The notes: generated from the sequence alone by a model not told the origin. Positions 1 to 6,015 are shown, counted from the first letter of the stretch. The stretch is 6,050 bases of DNA from Campylobacteraceae bacterium (GCA_022758985.1 JAEMQC010000145.1:1-6050), one strand, 5' to 3'. Numbers and translations: made by a program.

Positions 1-17
1 TATCAAGAGGCTTTGCT

Positions 18-899
18 ATGAACTTTACTATACGACAACTAGAGATTTTTAAAGAGGTTGCAACGACAGGACACGTTACAAACAGTTCCGAAGCGCTTGG
101 AATATCACAATCTGCCATATCGATGGCCCTTCAGGAGCTAGAATCAAATCTAAAAACAAAGTTTTTTGAAAGACGCAACAAGAAGCTGATACTAAACGAG
201 AACGGCAGACTACTGCTTGAAAAAGTGACTCTTTTGCTTAAAGAGTTTGAAGAGCTCGAAAATGGCTTTTTGGAAAACGGCATCAGCGGAAAACTTAGAA
301 TAGGCGCCAGCCAGACGATAGGCGATTACATTATGCCCGGGCTGATTTACGCCTTTATGCAAAAATATCCGGACGCAAAATGCGAACTGATAGTCGCCAA
401 CACAAAAGATATAGTCTCCATGATAGACAACGGCGATTTGGATATAGGCTTCGTAGAAGGCTTCGTAAACGACCCTAAACTTGAGACGAAACACTGGAGA
501 GACGATGAGCTGCTTGTCGTAGCCTCGGATAAAAAAACATATAAAAAAGAGGAGTATAAACTAGAAGAGCTATCCGCAAACAACTGGATTTTAAGAGAGA
601 AGGGTTCTGGCACCAGAGCAATATTTGAAGAAGCGGTTGGGGACTCATTCTCAAAGATCAATATATTCTTGACGCTAGGGCACAACGAGGCAATCAAAAA
701 AATAGTCGAACAAAGCGACTCGCTTACATGTCTATCTAGATTAGCGGTCGAAAAAGAGCTTGAAGAGGGCAAGCTCTTCGAAGTGAAAATCAAAAATTTA
801 GTTTTTAAAAGAAAACTGCTTAGACTTCTTCACAAAGAAAAATATCAGAGCAAACTCCTAAAAAGCTTTATGGAGTTTTCGGAGAACTTTAAAGGCTAA
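18..899 (+). CDS. LysR-family transcriptional regulator, CysL/CbbR-like
   Basis: A cytoplasmic DNA-binding regulator of 293 aa, about the usual LysR length (near 300). The N-terminal winged helix-turn-helix occupies roughly residues 1-60, with the recognition region around ALGISQSAISMALQELE (26-42). A linker helix follows (about 60-88), then a two-lobed effector domain from about 91 (GKLRIGASQTIGDY) to the end. The LREKGSGTR motif (192-200) is typical of the CysL-like/CbbR-like ligand domains, which in known members respond to sulfur or carbon metabolites; the effector here is unknown. The ATG start is supported by AAGAGG at positions 5-10, 7 nt upstream. The gene ends 3 nt before nnr, so it is probably cotranscribed with nnr and purN rather than divergent from its target. 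The usual glycine-rich segment before the CLSRLAVEKELEEGKL region reads EQSDSL (231-236), a mild divergence. The family call is secure; the regulon is not predictable. Confidence 0.93.
   Translation: MNFTIRQLEIFKEVATTGHVTNSSEALGISQSAISMALQELESNLKTKFFERRNKKLILNENGRLLLEKVTLLLKEFEELENGFLENGISGKLRIGASQTIGDYIMPGLIYAFMQKYPDAKCELIVANTKDIVSMIDNGDLDIGFVEGFVNDPKLETKHWRDDELLVVASDKKTYKKEEYKLEELSANNWILREKGSGTRAIFEEAVGDSFSKINIFLTLGHNEAIKKIVEQSDSLTCLSRLAVEKELEEGKLFEVKIKNLVFKRKLLRLLHKEKYQSKLLKSFMEFSENFKG
754..778. repeat. 9-bp perfect inverted repeat inside the LysR gene
   Basis: AAGAGCTTG (754-762) and CAAGCTCTT (770-778) are exact reverse complements separated by 7 nt (763-769). The repeat lies in codons 246-254 of the regulator gene, which encode a Glu/Leu/Lys-rich stretch that can give such complementarity by chance. 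No T-run follows, so it is not a terminator. Function is unknown and it is probably incidental. Confidence 0.4.
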
Positions 900-902
900 A
901 AC

Positions 903-2294
903 GTGCTGCCACTCTACAAAAACCTAAAAGAGCAAGACAACGCCGTCCTCCAAAGATACGGTATCTCCGAAGAGATACTGATGGAAAATGCGGCAAATGG
1001 CGTTAAAGAGTTTTTAAAAGAGCAAGGGTTAATAGGCAAAAAAATAGTGATAGTAGCAGGCGGAGGCAACAACGGCGCCGACGGCTTGGCGCTAGCTAGA
1101 ATGCTGCCTCATTGCAGCGTCTTGCAAGCCACAGAGCCTTCAAGCGCACTATGCAAACTACAGTTTGATAGAGCCAAAAAGCTGGGGGTTGAGTTTGTAT
1201 CAGAGCCTTACGGTTTTGAGTTGATCATAGATGCGATTTTCGGGAGCGGACTAAACAAACCGCTTGAAGGCGATATAAAAAAATTGGTTGAAACGCTAAA
1301 CGACCTTGAGGCCACAAAAGTAGCGCTCGACATCCCTAGCGGCGTCATGGATCGCATGGGCAAAGAGCATACGGCTTTTATGGCCGACTTTACGGTGACG
1401 CTGGGCGCACACAAAGAGACGCTATATAGCGACGCGGCAAAAGAGTTTGTCGGAGAGATAGCGCTTAAAGGTCTTGGGCTCTCTAGCGAAAAATACACTG
1501 AAGGTTTTGCGCCATCGTCATACCTACTTCAAAAAACAGATATAAAACTACCAAACAGAAAAAAGAAAAACTGCAACAAAGGCGATTTCGGACATCTGTT
1601 TATCGTCGGCGGCGAAATGATAGGAGCTTCGATTATAGCAGCCAAAGCGGCGCTTAGATTTGGAGCCGGGCTTGTGAGTATAATCGCTAGAGACAGTATG
1701 GTTTTGGAGCCGCAGGTAATATTCTCAAATACAATACCGAGCAAACAAGCCACCGTTTTGATGGGACAGGGGCTTGGCGTCGCTTTTGACGACAAAGAGA
1801 TAGTAGAGATAGCCGAAAACTCAAAAAACCTCGTCATAGACGCCGACCTGTTCAAAAAAGAGTGTCTAAAAACGATTTTGGCGCTTGATAAAAAAATGGT
1901 TCTTACCCCGCATCCAAAAGAGTTCGCATCTCTTTTAAAGATTACCGAAAATATAGATGTTTTTGTAGACGAAATACAATCGGACAGATTTGGTTTTGCT
2001 AGGCGTTTTACCGAGAGGCACAAAGATAAAACGCTACTACTCAAAGGCGCCAACACGCTAATAGCACATAACGGCGATATATTCGTAATGCCGTACGGTA
2101 CGGCCGCACTCGCAAAAGGCGGTAGTGGAGATGCGCTGGCTGGAGTGATCGCATCTTTGATGGCGCAAGGATATAGCGCCCTAGAAGCCGCAAAAACCGG
2201 CTCTTTGGCAATAGCGCTTAGCGCATCCTCATACAAAGGCGCAGACTACTCGATGACGATAGAAGATTTGCTTGACGGACTAAAATGGCTCTAA
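903..2294 (+). CDS. nnr: bifunctional NAD(P)H-hydrate epimerase / ADP-dependent NAD(P)H-hydrate dehydratase
   Basis: A cytoplasmic metabolite-repair enzyme of 463 aa. The N-terminal YjeF_N domain (about 1-205) interconverts R- and S-NAD(P)HX. The C-terminal ribokinase-like domain (about 212-463) dehydrates S-NAD(P)HX back to NAD(P)H at the expense of ADP. Visible epimerase motifs are GGGNNGADG (53-61, with Ala for the common second Gly of the GGDG part), DAIFGSGL (110-117) and DIPSG (143-147). Dehydratase motifs are GHLFIVGG (230-237), GQGLG (288-292), TPHPKEF (335-341) and AKGGSGDALAG (404-414), whose GSGD carries the probable catalytic Asp410. The protein is shorter than E. coli YjeF/Nnr (about 515 aa) but both domains look complete. 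The start is GTG at 903, with AAAGG at 891-895 as a modest ribosome binding site. No in-frame ATG occurs before the first conserved region. It starts 3 nt after the LysR gene and overlaps purN by 10 nt, suggesting translational coupling. Confidence 0.94.
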   Translation: MLPLYKNLKEQDNAVLQRYGISEEILMENAANGVKEFLKEQGLIGKKIVIVAGGGNNGADGLALARMLPHCSVLQATEPSSALCKLQFDRAKKLGVEFVSEPYGFELIIDAIFGSGLNKPLEGDIKKLVETLNDLEATKVALDIPSGVMDRMGKEHTAFMADFTVTLGAHKETLYSDAAKEFVGEIALKGLGLSSEKYTEGFAPSSYLLQKTDIKLPNRKKKNCNKGDFGHLFIVGGEMIGASIIAAKAALRFGAGLVSIIARDSMVLEPQVIFSNTIPSKQATVLMGQGLGVAFDDKEIVEIAENSKNLVIDADLFKKECLKTILALDKKMVLTPHPKEFASLLKITENIDVFVDEIQSDRFGFARRFTERHKDKTLLLKGANTLIAHNGDIFVMPYGTAALAKGGSGDALAGVIASLMAQGYSALEAAKTGSLAIALSASSYKGADYSMTIEDLLDGLKWL

Positions 2295-2860
2295 AAAAAA
2301 TAGTCATTCTCTTTAGCGGACGCGGCTCCAACATGAAAAGCATAATAGAAAAACTGCACGGCCAAAAGGTCGATGTCGTAGCGGCCATAACCAACAACAA
2401 AGAAGCTCCGGGTATAGAGATAGCAAAAAAATTCGGTATTACGGTAGAGATTTTGCCGCATACCGATTTTGGTAGCAGAGAGGCTTTCGACAAAGCGCTG
2501 GTAGCGAAAATCAAAGAGTATAACCCAGATCTGACAGTACTAGCCGGCTTTATGAGGCTGCTAACACCAATCTTTACGGAAAATATCAAGGCCGTAAATA
2601 TACATCCGTCGCTTCTTCCTCTTTTTAAAGGCAAAGACGGCATCAAGGAGAGTTTTCTTAGCGGTATGAAAGTAGGCGGGGTGAGCGTCCATTTCGTCAC
2701 AACAGAGATGGATAGCGGAGAGATAGTGGCGCAAGAGTGCGTGCCGATATTAGATAGCGACACGCTTGAGACATACACGGCGAGAGTTCACGAAAAAGAG
2801 CACGACCTTTATCCAACAGCCATTTTAAAAGTTTTAGACATCAAAAAATTTAAGACATAA
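2285..2860 (+). CDS. purN: phosphoribosylglycinamide formyltransferase (GAR transformylase)
   Basis: Catalyses the third step of de novo purine synthesis in the cytoplasm: transfer of a formyl group from 10-formyltetrahydrofolate to GAR, giving FGAR. The 191-aa product is slightly shorter than E. coli PurN (212 aa). Visible motifs are the phosphate-binding GRGSN (12-16), GFMRLL (88-93), NIHPSLLP (105-112) with catalytic Asn105 and His107, and GVSVHFVTTEMDSG (132-145) with Asp143 completing the Asn-His-Asp catalytic set. The ATG at 2285 lies inside the last codons of nnr (10-nt overlap), preceded by a weak CGGA at 2276-2279, so translation is probably coupled to nnr. No other purine gene is in the window. 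A 5-bp stem (AAGAC 2852-2856 / GTCTT 2864-2868) at its stop codon is too weak to call a terminator. Confidence 0.96.
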   Translation: MALKKIVILFSGRGSNMKSIIEKLHGQKVDVVAAITNNKEAPGIEIAKKFGITVEILPHTDFGSREAFDKALVAKIKEYNPDLTVLAGFMRLLTPIFTENIKAVNIHPSLLPLFKGKDGIKESFLSGMKVGGVSVHFVTTEMDSGEIVAQECVPILDSDTLETYTARVHEKEHDLYPTAILKVLDIKKFKT

Positions 2861-2878
2861 ACCGTCTTTTAATACAAT
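2850..2878 (+). promoter_or_regulatory. predicted sigma-70 promoter for thiG
   Basis: TACAAT at 2873-2878 fits the TANAAT -10 element common in Campylobacterota and follows a T-run (TTTT 2867-2870). TTAAGA at 2850-2855 matches TTGACA at four of six positions with 17-bp spacing. Transcription would start near 2885, just before the GAGGGA ribosome binding site of thiG (2896-2901). The -35 half overlaps the end of purN. This is pattern recognition only. Confidence 0.55.
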
Positions 2879-2907
2879 TAACTTAGCAAATCAGCGAGGG
2901 ATAGATT

Positions 2908-3687
2908 ATGAGCGATATACTAAAAGTAGGACAACTAGAGCTAAAAAGCCGCCTAATCGTAGGGAGCGGCAAATATCCGGATTTTAAGACCACGAGAGAA
3001 GCGACACTGGCGAGTGGGAGTGAGATGATAACGGTAGCGGTCAGACGCGTAAACATCATGAACAAAGATGAAGAAAACTTGATGGATTATTTCAAAGATA
3101 CGGATGTGAAACTCCTGCCAAACTCTGCCGGATGCAAGACTGCAGAAGAGGCAATAACTCTATTTCGCCTAGTAAGGGAGGCTACCGGGATTACTACGGT
3201 AAAACTAGAGTGTATAGGGGACTACGACAAGACGCTATATCCTGACGTTATAGAGACGCTGGCCGCAACGGAAGTACTAGCCAAAGAAGGGTTTACGGTA
3301 TTTGCCTATACGAACGACGACCCGATAATGGCAAAACGCCTAGAAAACGCCGGGGCTGCAGCCGTAATGCCTCTTGCGGCGCCGATAGGAAGCGGCCTTG
3401 GAATCCAAAACAGATACAACATCGTATTTATCAAAGAGGCAATCAAAGTTCCCGTCATCGTAGACGCCGGCGTCGGATGCGCGTCTGACGCGGCGATAGC
3501 GATGGAGCTTGGAGCGGACGCCGTACTTACCAATACTGCGATAGCGCAGGCAAAAGACCCGGTAAAAATGGCCGAGGCGATGAAATATGCGGTAATAGCC
3601 GGAAGAATGGGCTTTTTGGCTGGACGTATAGCCAAAAAACCGTACGCCTCGGCAAGTTCGCCGATGAACGGGCTGATACAGTTTTAA
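2908..3687 (+). CDS. thiG: thiazole synthase ThiG
   Basis: A cytoplasmic TIM-barrel enzyme of thiamin synthesis. It condenses 1-deoxy-D-xylulose 5-phosphate, dehydroglycine and the sulfur of ThiS thiocarboxylate to make the thiazole phosphate moiety. Its 259 aa match the family length. Visible features are GSGKYPDF (19-26), NSAGCKTAEEA (72-82), VKLECIGD (98-105) containing Schiff-base Lys99, MPLAAPIGSGLGI (154-166), VDAGVG (185-190) with Asp185, and the phosphate-binding region near GADAVLTNTAIA (202-213). The ATG start follows GAGGGA (2896-2901) by 6 nt. The gene stands alone: thiS, thiF, thiH or thiO are not beside it here, although they often cluster with thiG, so they should be elsewhere in the genome. 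No TPP riboswitch fits in the 47-nt leader. Confidence 0.97.
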   Translation: MSDILKVGQLELKSRLIVGSGKYPDFKTTREATLASGSEMITVAVRRVNIMNKDEENLMDYFKDTDVKLLPNSAGCKTAEEAITLFRLVREATGITTVKLECIGDYDKTLYPDVIETLAATEVLAKEGFTVFAYTNDDPIMAKRLENAGAAAVMPLAAPIGSGLGIQNRYNIVFIKEAIKVPVIVDAGVGCASDAAIAMELGADAVLTNTAIAQAKDPVKMAEAMKYAVIAGRMGFLAGRIAKKPYASASSPMNGLIQF

Positions 3688-3744
3688 CTAATAATTAACA
3701 AATCTGCATTATCATAGCCTATATTTAAAATAAGGGGTAATAAT

Positions 3745-4083
3745 ATGAAAAAGCTTCTATTGCTAGCTTCAGTAATCTCCCAGGCCGCTCTTTTTGCGGC
3801 CGACTATAGCCAGATGAGCATCGAAGAGATGAATCAGATGAGAGGGCGTGTGCAGGCCGAAGAGAGGGAACAGTTCCAAAAGGCATACCAAGAAAAACTC
3901 CAAAAACTCCCGGTAGAGGAGCGCGCCAAATATATGGGCAAGCCTGAAAATATAACTCCTGGATCCGGACAAAACGCAAATGGGCAAGGTCTCGGGGGTC
4001 AGCAAAGATTGAAAGACGGCAGCGGAATGGGTCAAGGCAGAGGCGGCTCCATGAGAGGCGGCGGCGGTAGAGGCGGTAGATAA
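3745..4083 (+). CDS. small exported protein with Gly/Arg-rich (RGG) tail, function unknown
   Basis: A 112-aa protein I cannot assign to a function. The N-terminus is a clear Sec signal peptide: MKK, then the hydrophobic LLLLASVISQAALFA, with probable cleavage near residue 18 or 19 before DYSQ. The mature protein should be periplasmic or secreted. Residues 20-63 form a charged, probably helical segment (SIEEMNQMRGRVQAEEREQF, then more E/K/Q). Its DYSQMSIEEMNQMRGRV opening recalls from memory the DUF1104 family of small exported Campylobacterota proteins; this is tentative. From about 70 the chain is low-complexity Gly/Gln/Ser/Arg and ends in RGGSM-RGGGG-RGGR. AAGGGG (3732-3737) precedes the ATG by 7 nt, and the signal peptide confirms start and frame. 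It stands between thiG and ppa with no evident functional link to either. It has no Cys, so it is not a lipoprotein and forms no disulfides. Confidence 0.8.
   Translation: MKKLLLLASVISQAALFAADYSQMSIEEMNQMRGRVQAEEREQFQKAYQEKLQKLPVEERAKYMGKPENITPGSGQNANGQGLGGQQRLKDGSGMGQGRGGSMRGGGGRGGR
3783..3801. repeat. GC-only 6-bp hairpin in signal-peptide codons
   Basis: GGCCGC (3783-3788) and GCGGCC (3796-3801) are perfect reverse complements around a T-rich 7-nt loop (TCTTTTT). They lie in codons 13-19, over the signal-peptide end and cleavage site of the small exported protein. An RNA hairpin this early could slow ribosomes, or it may simply result from Ala codons. Confidence 0.45.
4039..4083 (+). repeat. 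three 15-bp tandem units encoding RGGxx
   Basis: AGAGGCGG recurs at 4039, 4054 and 4069, exactly 15 bp apart. Each copy opens a 15-bp unit read as RGGSM, RGGGG and RGGR-stop. The first 8 bp of every unit are identical while the last 7 differ. This fits a degenerate in-frame minisatellite that built the end of the exported protein. The last unit includes the stop codon. Confidence 0.7.
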
Positions 4084-4097
4084 AACCTCCTCTGAAA

Positions 4098-4141
4098 GCC
4101 TCTTAATGCTAAAATTACATATCAATTTTAGCAGGAGAGGC
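4098..4141 (+). promoter_or_regulatory. nested inverted repeat enclosing the ppa promoter and ribosome binding site
   Basis: The inner arms GCTAAAATT (4108-4116) and AATTTTAGC (4124-4132) are a perfect 9-bp inverted repeat with a 7-nt loop. The outer arms GCCTCT (4098-4103) and AGAGGC (4136-4141) add 6 bp across a 4x3 internal loop. The 3' outer arm overlaps the AGGAGAGG ribosome binding site of ppa (4133-4140). As RNA in read-through transcripts it would mask that site. As DNA the inner palindrome overlaps the -10 element and could be an operator. No T-run follows, so it is not a terminator. The pairing is seen directly; the function is inferred. Confidence 0.55.
4107..4115 (+). promoter_or_regulatory. 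predicted extended -10 promoter for ppa
   Basis: TGCTAAAAT (4107-4115) is a TGN-TANAAT extended -10 element. Transcription would begin near 4121-4123, giving a leader of about 25 nt that carries AGGAGAGG before the ATG at 4147. No -35 box is visible (the region is CCTCCTC), which the extended TG would offset. A start here would drop the upstream arms of the surrounding hairpin and leave the ribosome binding site free. Confidence 0.6.
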
Positions 4142-4146
4142 AAAAT

Positions 4147-4668
4147 ATGGATCTATCAAAAATAGAAGTGGGCAGTAACCCAGACGGCATAAACGCCGTT
4201 ATCGAAATACCTTACGGTAGTAACATAAAATACGAAATAGACAAAGATAGCGGCGCGGTAGTAGTAGACAGAGTAATGTACTCTGCGATGTTCTACCCTG
4301 CAAACTACGGCTTTGTGCCAAACACGCTAAGTAACGACGGCGACCCTGCGGACGTACTTGTGCTAAACGAATACCCGCTTCAAGCAGGATGCGTAATCAA
4401 ATGTAGACTTATCGGCGTACTTATCATGGAAGATGAAAGCGGTATGGATGAAAAACTGCTTGCCGTACCTGTCAAAAAACTAGACCCGAGATATGAAAAC
4501 ATCAAATCAATCGACGATTTGCCGCAAATCACGGTAGATAGAATCAAAAACTTTTTTGAAACATACAAAATGCTTGAGCCTAACAAATGGGTAAAGGTAA
4601 AAGGTTTTGAAGGACTAGAGTCTGCTACCAAGATTCTTGACGACGCAATAAAAGCGTATAACAAGTAA
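4147..4668 (+). CDS. ppa: inorganic pyrophosphatase, family I
   Basis: A soluble cytoplasmic Mg-dependent enzyme that hydrolyses pyrophosphate to two phosphates and so pulls forward nucleic-acid, tRNA-charging and nucleotide reactions. At 173 aa it is close to E. coli Ppa (175-176 aa) and aligns with it at an offset of one residue. The metal-binding signature DGDPADV (64-70) gives Asp64, Asp66 and Asp69. Other expected active-site residues are present: Glu20, Lys28, Glu30, Arg42, Tyr54, Asp96, Asp101, Lys103, Tyr140 and Lys141. The sequence is strongly Campylobacter-like (MYSAMFYPANYGF, FETYKMLEPNKWVKVKGFE), which supports the phylum assignment. The ATG start follows AGGAGAGG (4133-4140) by 6 nt. 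It probably has its own promoter within the structured leader and a terminator just downstream, so it is likely a single-gene unit. Confidence 0.97.
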   Translation: MDLSKIEVGSNPDGINAVIEIPYGSNIKYEIDKDSGAVVVDRVMYSAMFYPANYGFVPNTLSNDGDPADVLVLNEYPLQAGCVIKCRLIGVLIMEDESGMDEKLLAVPVKKLDPRYENIKSIDDLPQITVDRIKNFFETYKMLEPNKWVKVKGFEGLESATKILDDAIKAYNK

Positions 4669-4675
4669 CCACTAA

Positions 4676-4699
4676 GGCGGCTTCGGTCGCCACTTTTCT
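4676..4699 (+). terminator. cUUCGg hairpin terminator after ppa
   Basis: GGCGGC (4676-4681) pairs with GTCGCC (4686-4691), including one G-U pair, around a TTCG tetraloop closed by C-G, an exceptionally stable RNA loop. It is followed by ACTTTTCT, an imperfect T-run. It begins 8 nt after the ppa stop and most likely ends the ppa transcript. The same GGCGG can also pair with CCGCC at 4701-4705, an alternative fold that would break this hairpin. Confidence 0.7.
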
Positions 4700-4728
4700 A
4701 CCGCCTCCCCAAAAATAAGGAAACCCAT

Positions 4729-6015
4729 ATGTTATTCTCAGACCTAAAACTATCCACAAATATACTAAAAGCCGTAAAAGACGAAGGCTACGAAAAGCCC
4801 ACCCCAGTACAAGCCGAGGCTATTCCAGCAATATTGGATGGACGCGATATATTAGCCGGAGCGCAAACCGGCACCGGCAAAACAGCCGGATTTATGCTAC
4901 CGACACTACAGCTGCTTGCAAAAACGCCGCCCGCAAAACAAAAAAGACGCATTCGCGCGCTTATCCTTACCCCTACAAGAGAGTTGGCCTCACAGGTGGG
5001 AGAGAGCGTAAAAACATACGGGAAATACCTTTCGCTTAAAAGCACGGTTGTTTTCGGCGGAGTGGGCATAAATCCGCAGATAGCGGCACTAAAAAACGGC
5101 GTAGACATCTTAATAGCAACGCCTGGACGACTCCTAGACCACGCAGGGCAACAAACGATAGATTTGTCGGCGGTGGAGATATTCATACTAGACGAAGCCG
5201 ACAGAATGCTGGATATGGGCTTTATCAAGGATATACGCAAGGTAATCGCCCTGCTGCCGAAAAAAAGACAAAACCTACTATTTTCGGCTACATACTCGGA
5301 TGAGATAAAAACGCTGGCGAACAGCCTACTCAAAAACCCGGCGGAGATAGAGGTGGCTAGGCGCAATACCTCCAGCGAACTGGTCAAGCAGAGCGTAATC
5401 CTGGTCGACTGCAAAAGAAAAAGCGCCCTACTTGGTCAACTGATAGCAAAAAATAGATGGGAACAGGTGCTTGTCTTCACAAGAACAAAGCACGGCGCAA
5501 ACAAACTAAGCGAATACCTCCAAAAATGCAAAATAAGCTCGGCCGCCATACACGGCAACAAAAGCCAGGCCGCCAGAACCAAAGCTCTTGACGATTTCAA
5601 AAAAGGGGTCGTCAAGGTGCTCGTAGCCACAGATATAGCCGCAAGAGGGATAGACATAGACGCGTTGCCGCACGTTGTAAACTTCGAGCTGCCGAATATC
5701 CCGGAAGATTACGTGCACAGGATAGGTAGAACCGGTCGCGCCGGATGCGAAGGAGAGGCGCTTTCGCTAGTATGCGTGGATGAAGCGGAATATTTGAGGG
5801 CAATAGAAAAGCTAATCAAAAAAGAGCTTGAAAAGCGCATAATAGAAGGATTCGAACCGGATCCAAACATAAAAGCGGAGCCGATACAAAGAGGCGGCAG
5901 CAGGAGTGCAAACAAAGGCGAACGCGGCACGAACACTGCAGGCCAAAGAGACAGAGGACGCCAAAACACTAAAAACCGGGATAAAAAAAGTGCAGATAGA
6001 GGTGGACGCAGATAA
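4729..6015 (+). CDS. rhlE: RhlE-like DEAD-box ATP-dependent RNA helicase
   Basis: A cytoplasmic RNA helicase of 428 aa that remodels RNA, usually in ribosome assembly or RNA decay. All core motifs are visible in order: Q-motif with PTPVQ (24-28), motif I AQTGTGKT (45-52), Ia PTRELA (82-87), Ib TPGR (131-134), II DEAD (155-158), III SAT (186-188), IV VFTRTK (249-254), V TDIAARGID (301-309) and VI HRIGRTGR (330-337). After the two RecA-like domains (about 1-210 and 215-370) comes a basic, low-complexity tail (386-428) rich in R, G, N, K and D that ends RGGRR, typical of RhlE-type proteins and probably a nonspecific RNA-binding region. The ATG follows TAAGGA (4716-4721) by 7 nt. I see no clear promoter in the 60-nt gap, so expression may depend on read-through past the ppa terminator or on a weak promoter. 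The subfamily call (RhlE rather than another DEAD-box group) rests on overall resemblance. Confidence 0.93.
   Translation: MLFSDLKLSTNILKAVKDEGYEKPTPVQAEAIPAILDGRDILAGAQTGTGKTAGFMLPTLQLLAKTPPAKQKRRIRALILTPTRELASQVGESVKTYGKYLSLKSTVVFGGVGINPQIAALKNGVDILIATPGRLLDHAGQQTIDLSAVEIFILDEADRMLDMGFIKDIRKVIALLPKKRQNLLFSATYSDEIKTLANSLLKNPAEIEVARRNTSSELVKQSVILVDCKRKSALLGQLIAKNRWEQVLVFTRTKHGANKLSEYLQKCKISSAAIHGNKSQAARTKALDDFKKGVVKVLVATDIAARGIDIDALPHVVNFELPNIPEDYVHRIGRTGRAGCEGEALSLVCVDEAEYLRAIEKLIKKELEKRIIEGFEPDPNIKAEPIQRGGSRSANKGERGTNTAGQRDRGRQNTKNRDKKSADRGGRR

Noticed and set aside
1529..2236. Long minus-strand open frame (235 codons) opposite nnr
   Set aside because: It lies wholly opposite a well-supported enzyme, its translation is low-complexity Ser/Ala/Pro-rich, and no domain is recognisable.
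2852..2870. Terminator at the purN stop codon (AAGAC / GTCTT then TT)
   Set aside because: The stem is only 5 bp with two G-C pairs and the T-run is partly within the stem; it is better explained as part of the thiG promoter region.
2861..2907. TPP riboswitch upstream of thiG
   Set aside because: The gap is only 47 nt and lacks the conserved CTGAGA-type elements; a TPP aptamer would not fit.
3710..3731. Promoter for the small exported protein (TATCAT, TATATT, TAAAAT candidates)
   Set aside because: The last two lie so close to the ribosome binding site that the leader would be only a few bases, and none has a supporting -35 box. Several AT-rich matches are expected here by chance.
4788..5414. 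Minus-strand open frame (208 codons) opposite the DEAD-box helicase gene
   Set aside because: It is antisense to the conserved helicase motifs, is Ser-rich without recognisable domains, and mirrors the plus-strand coding pattern.
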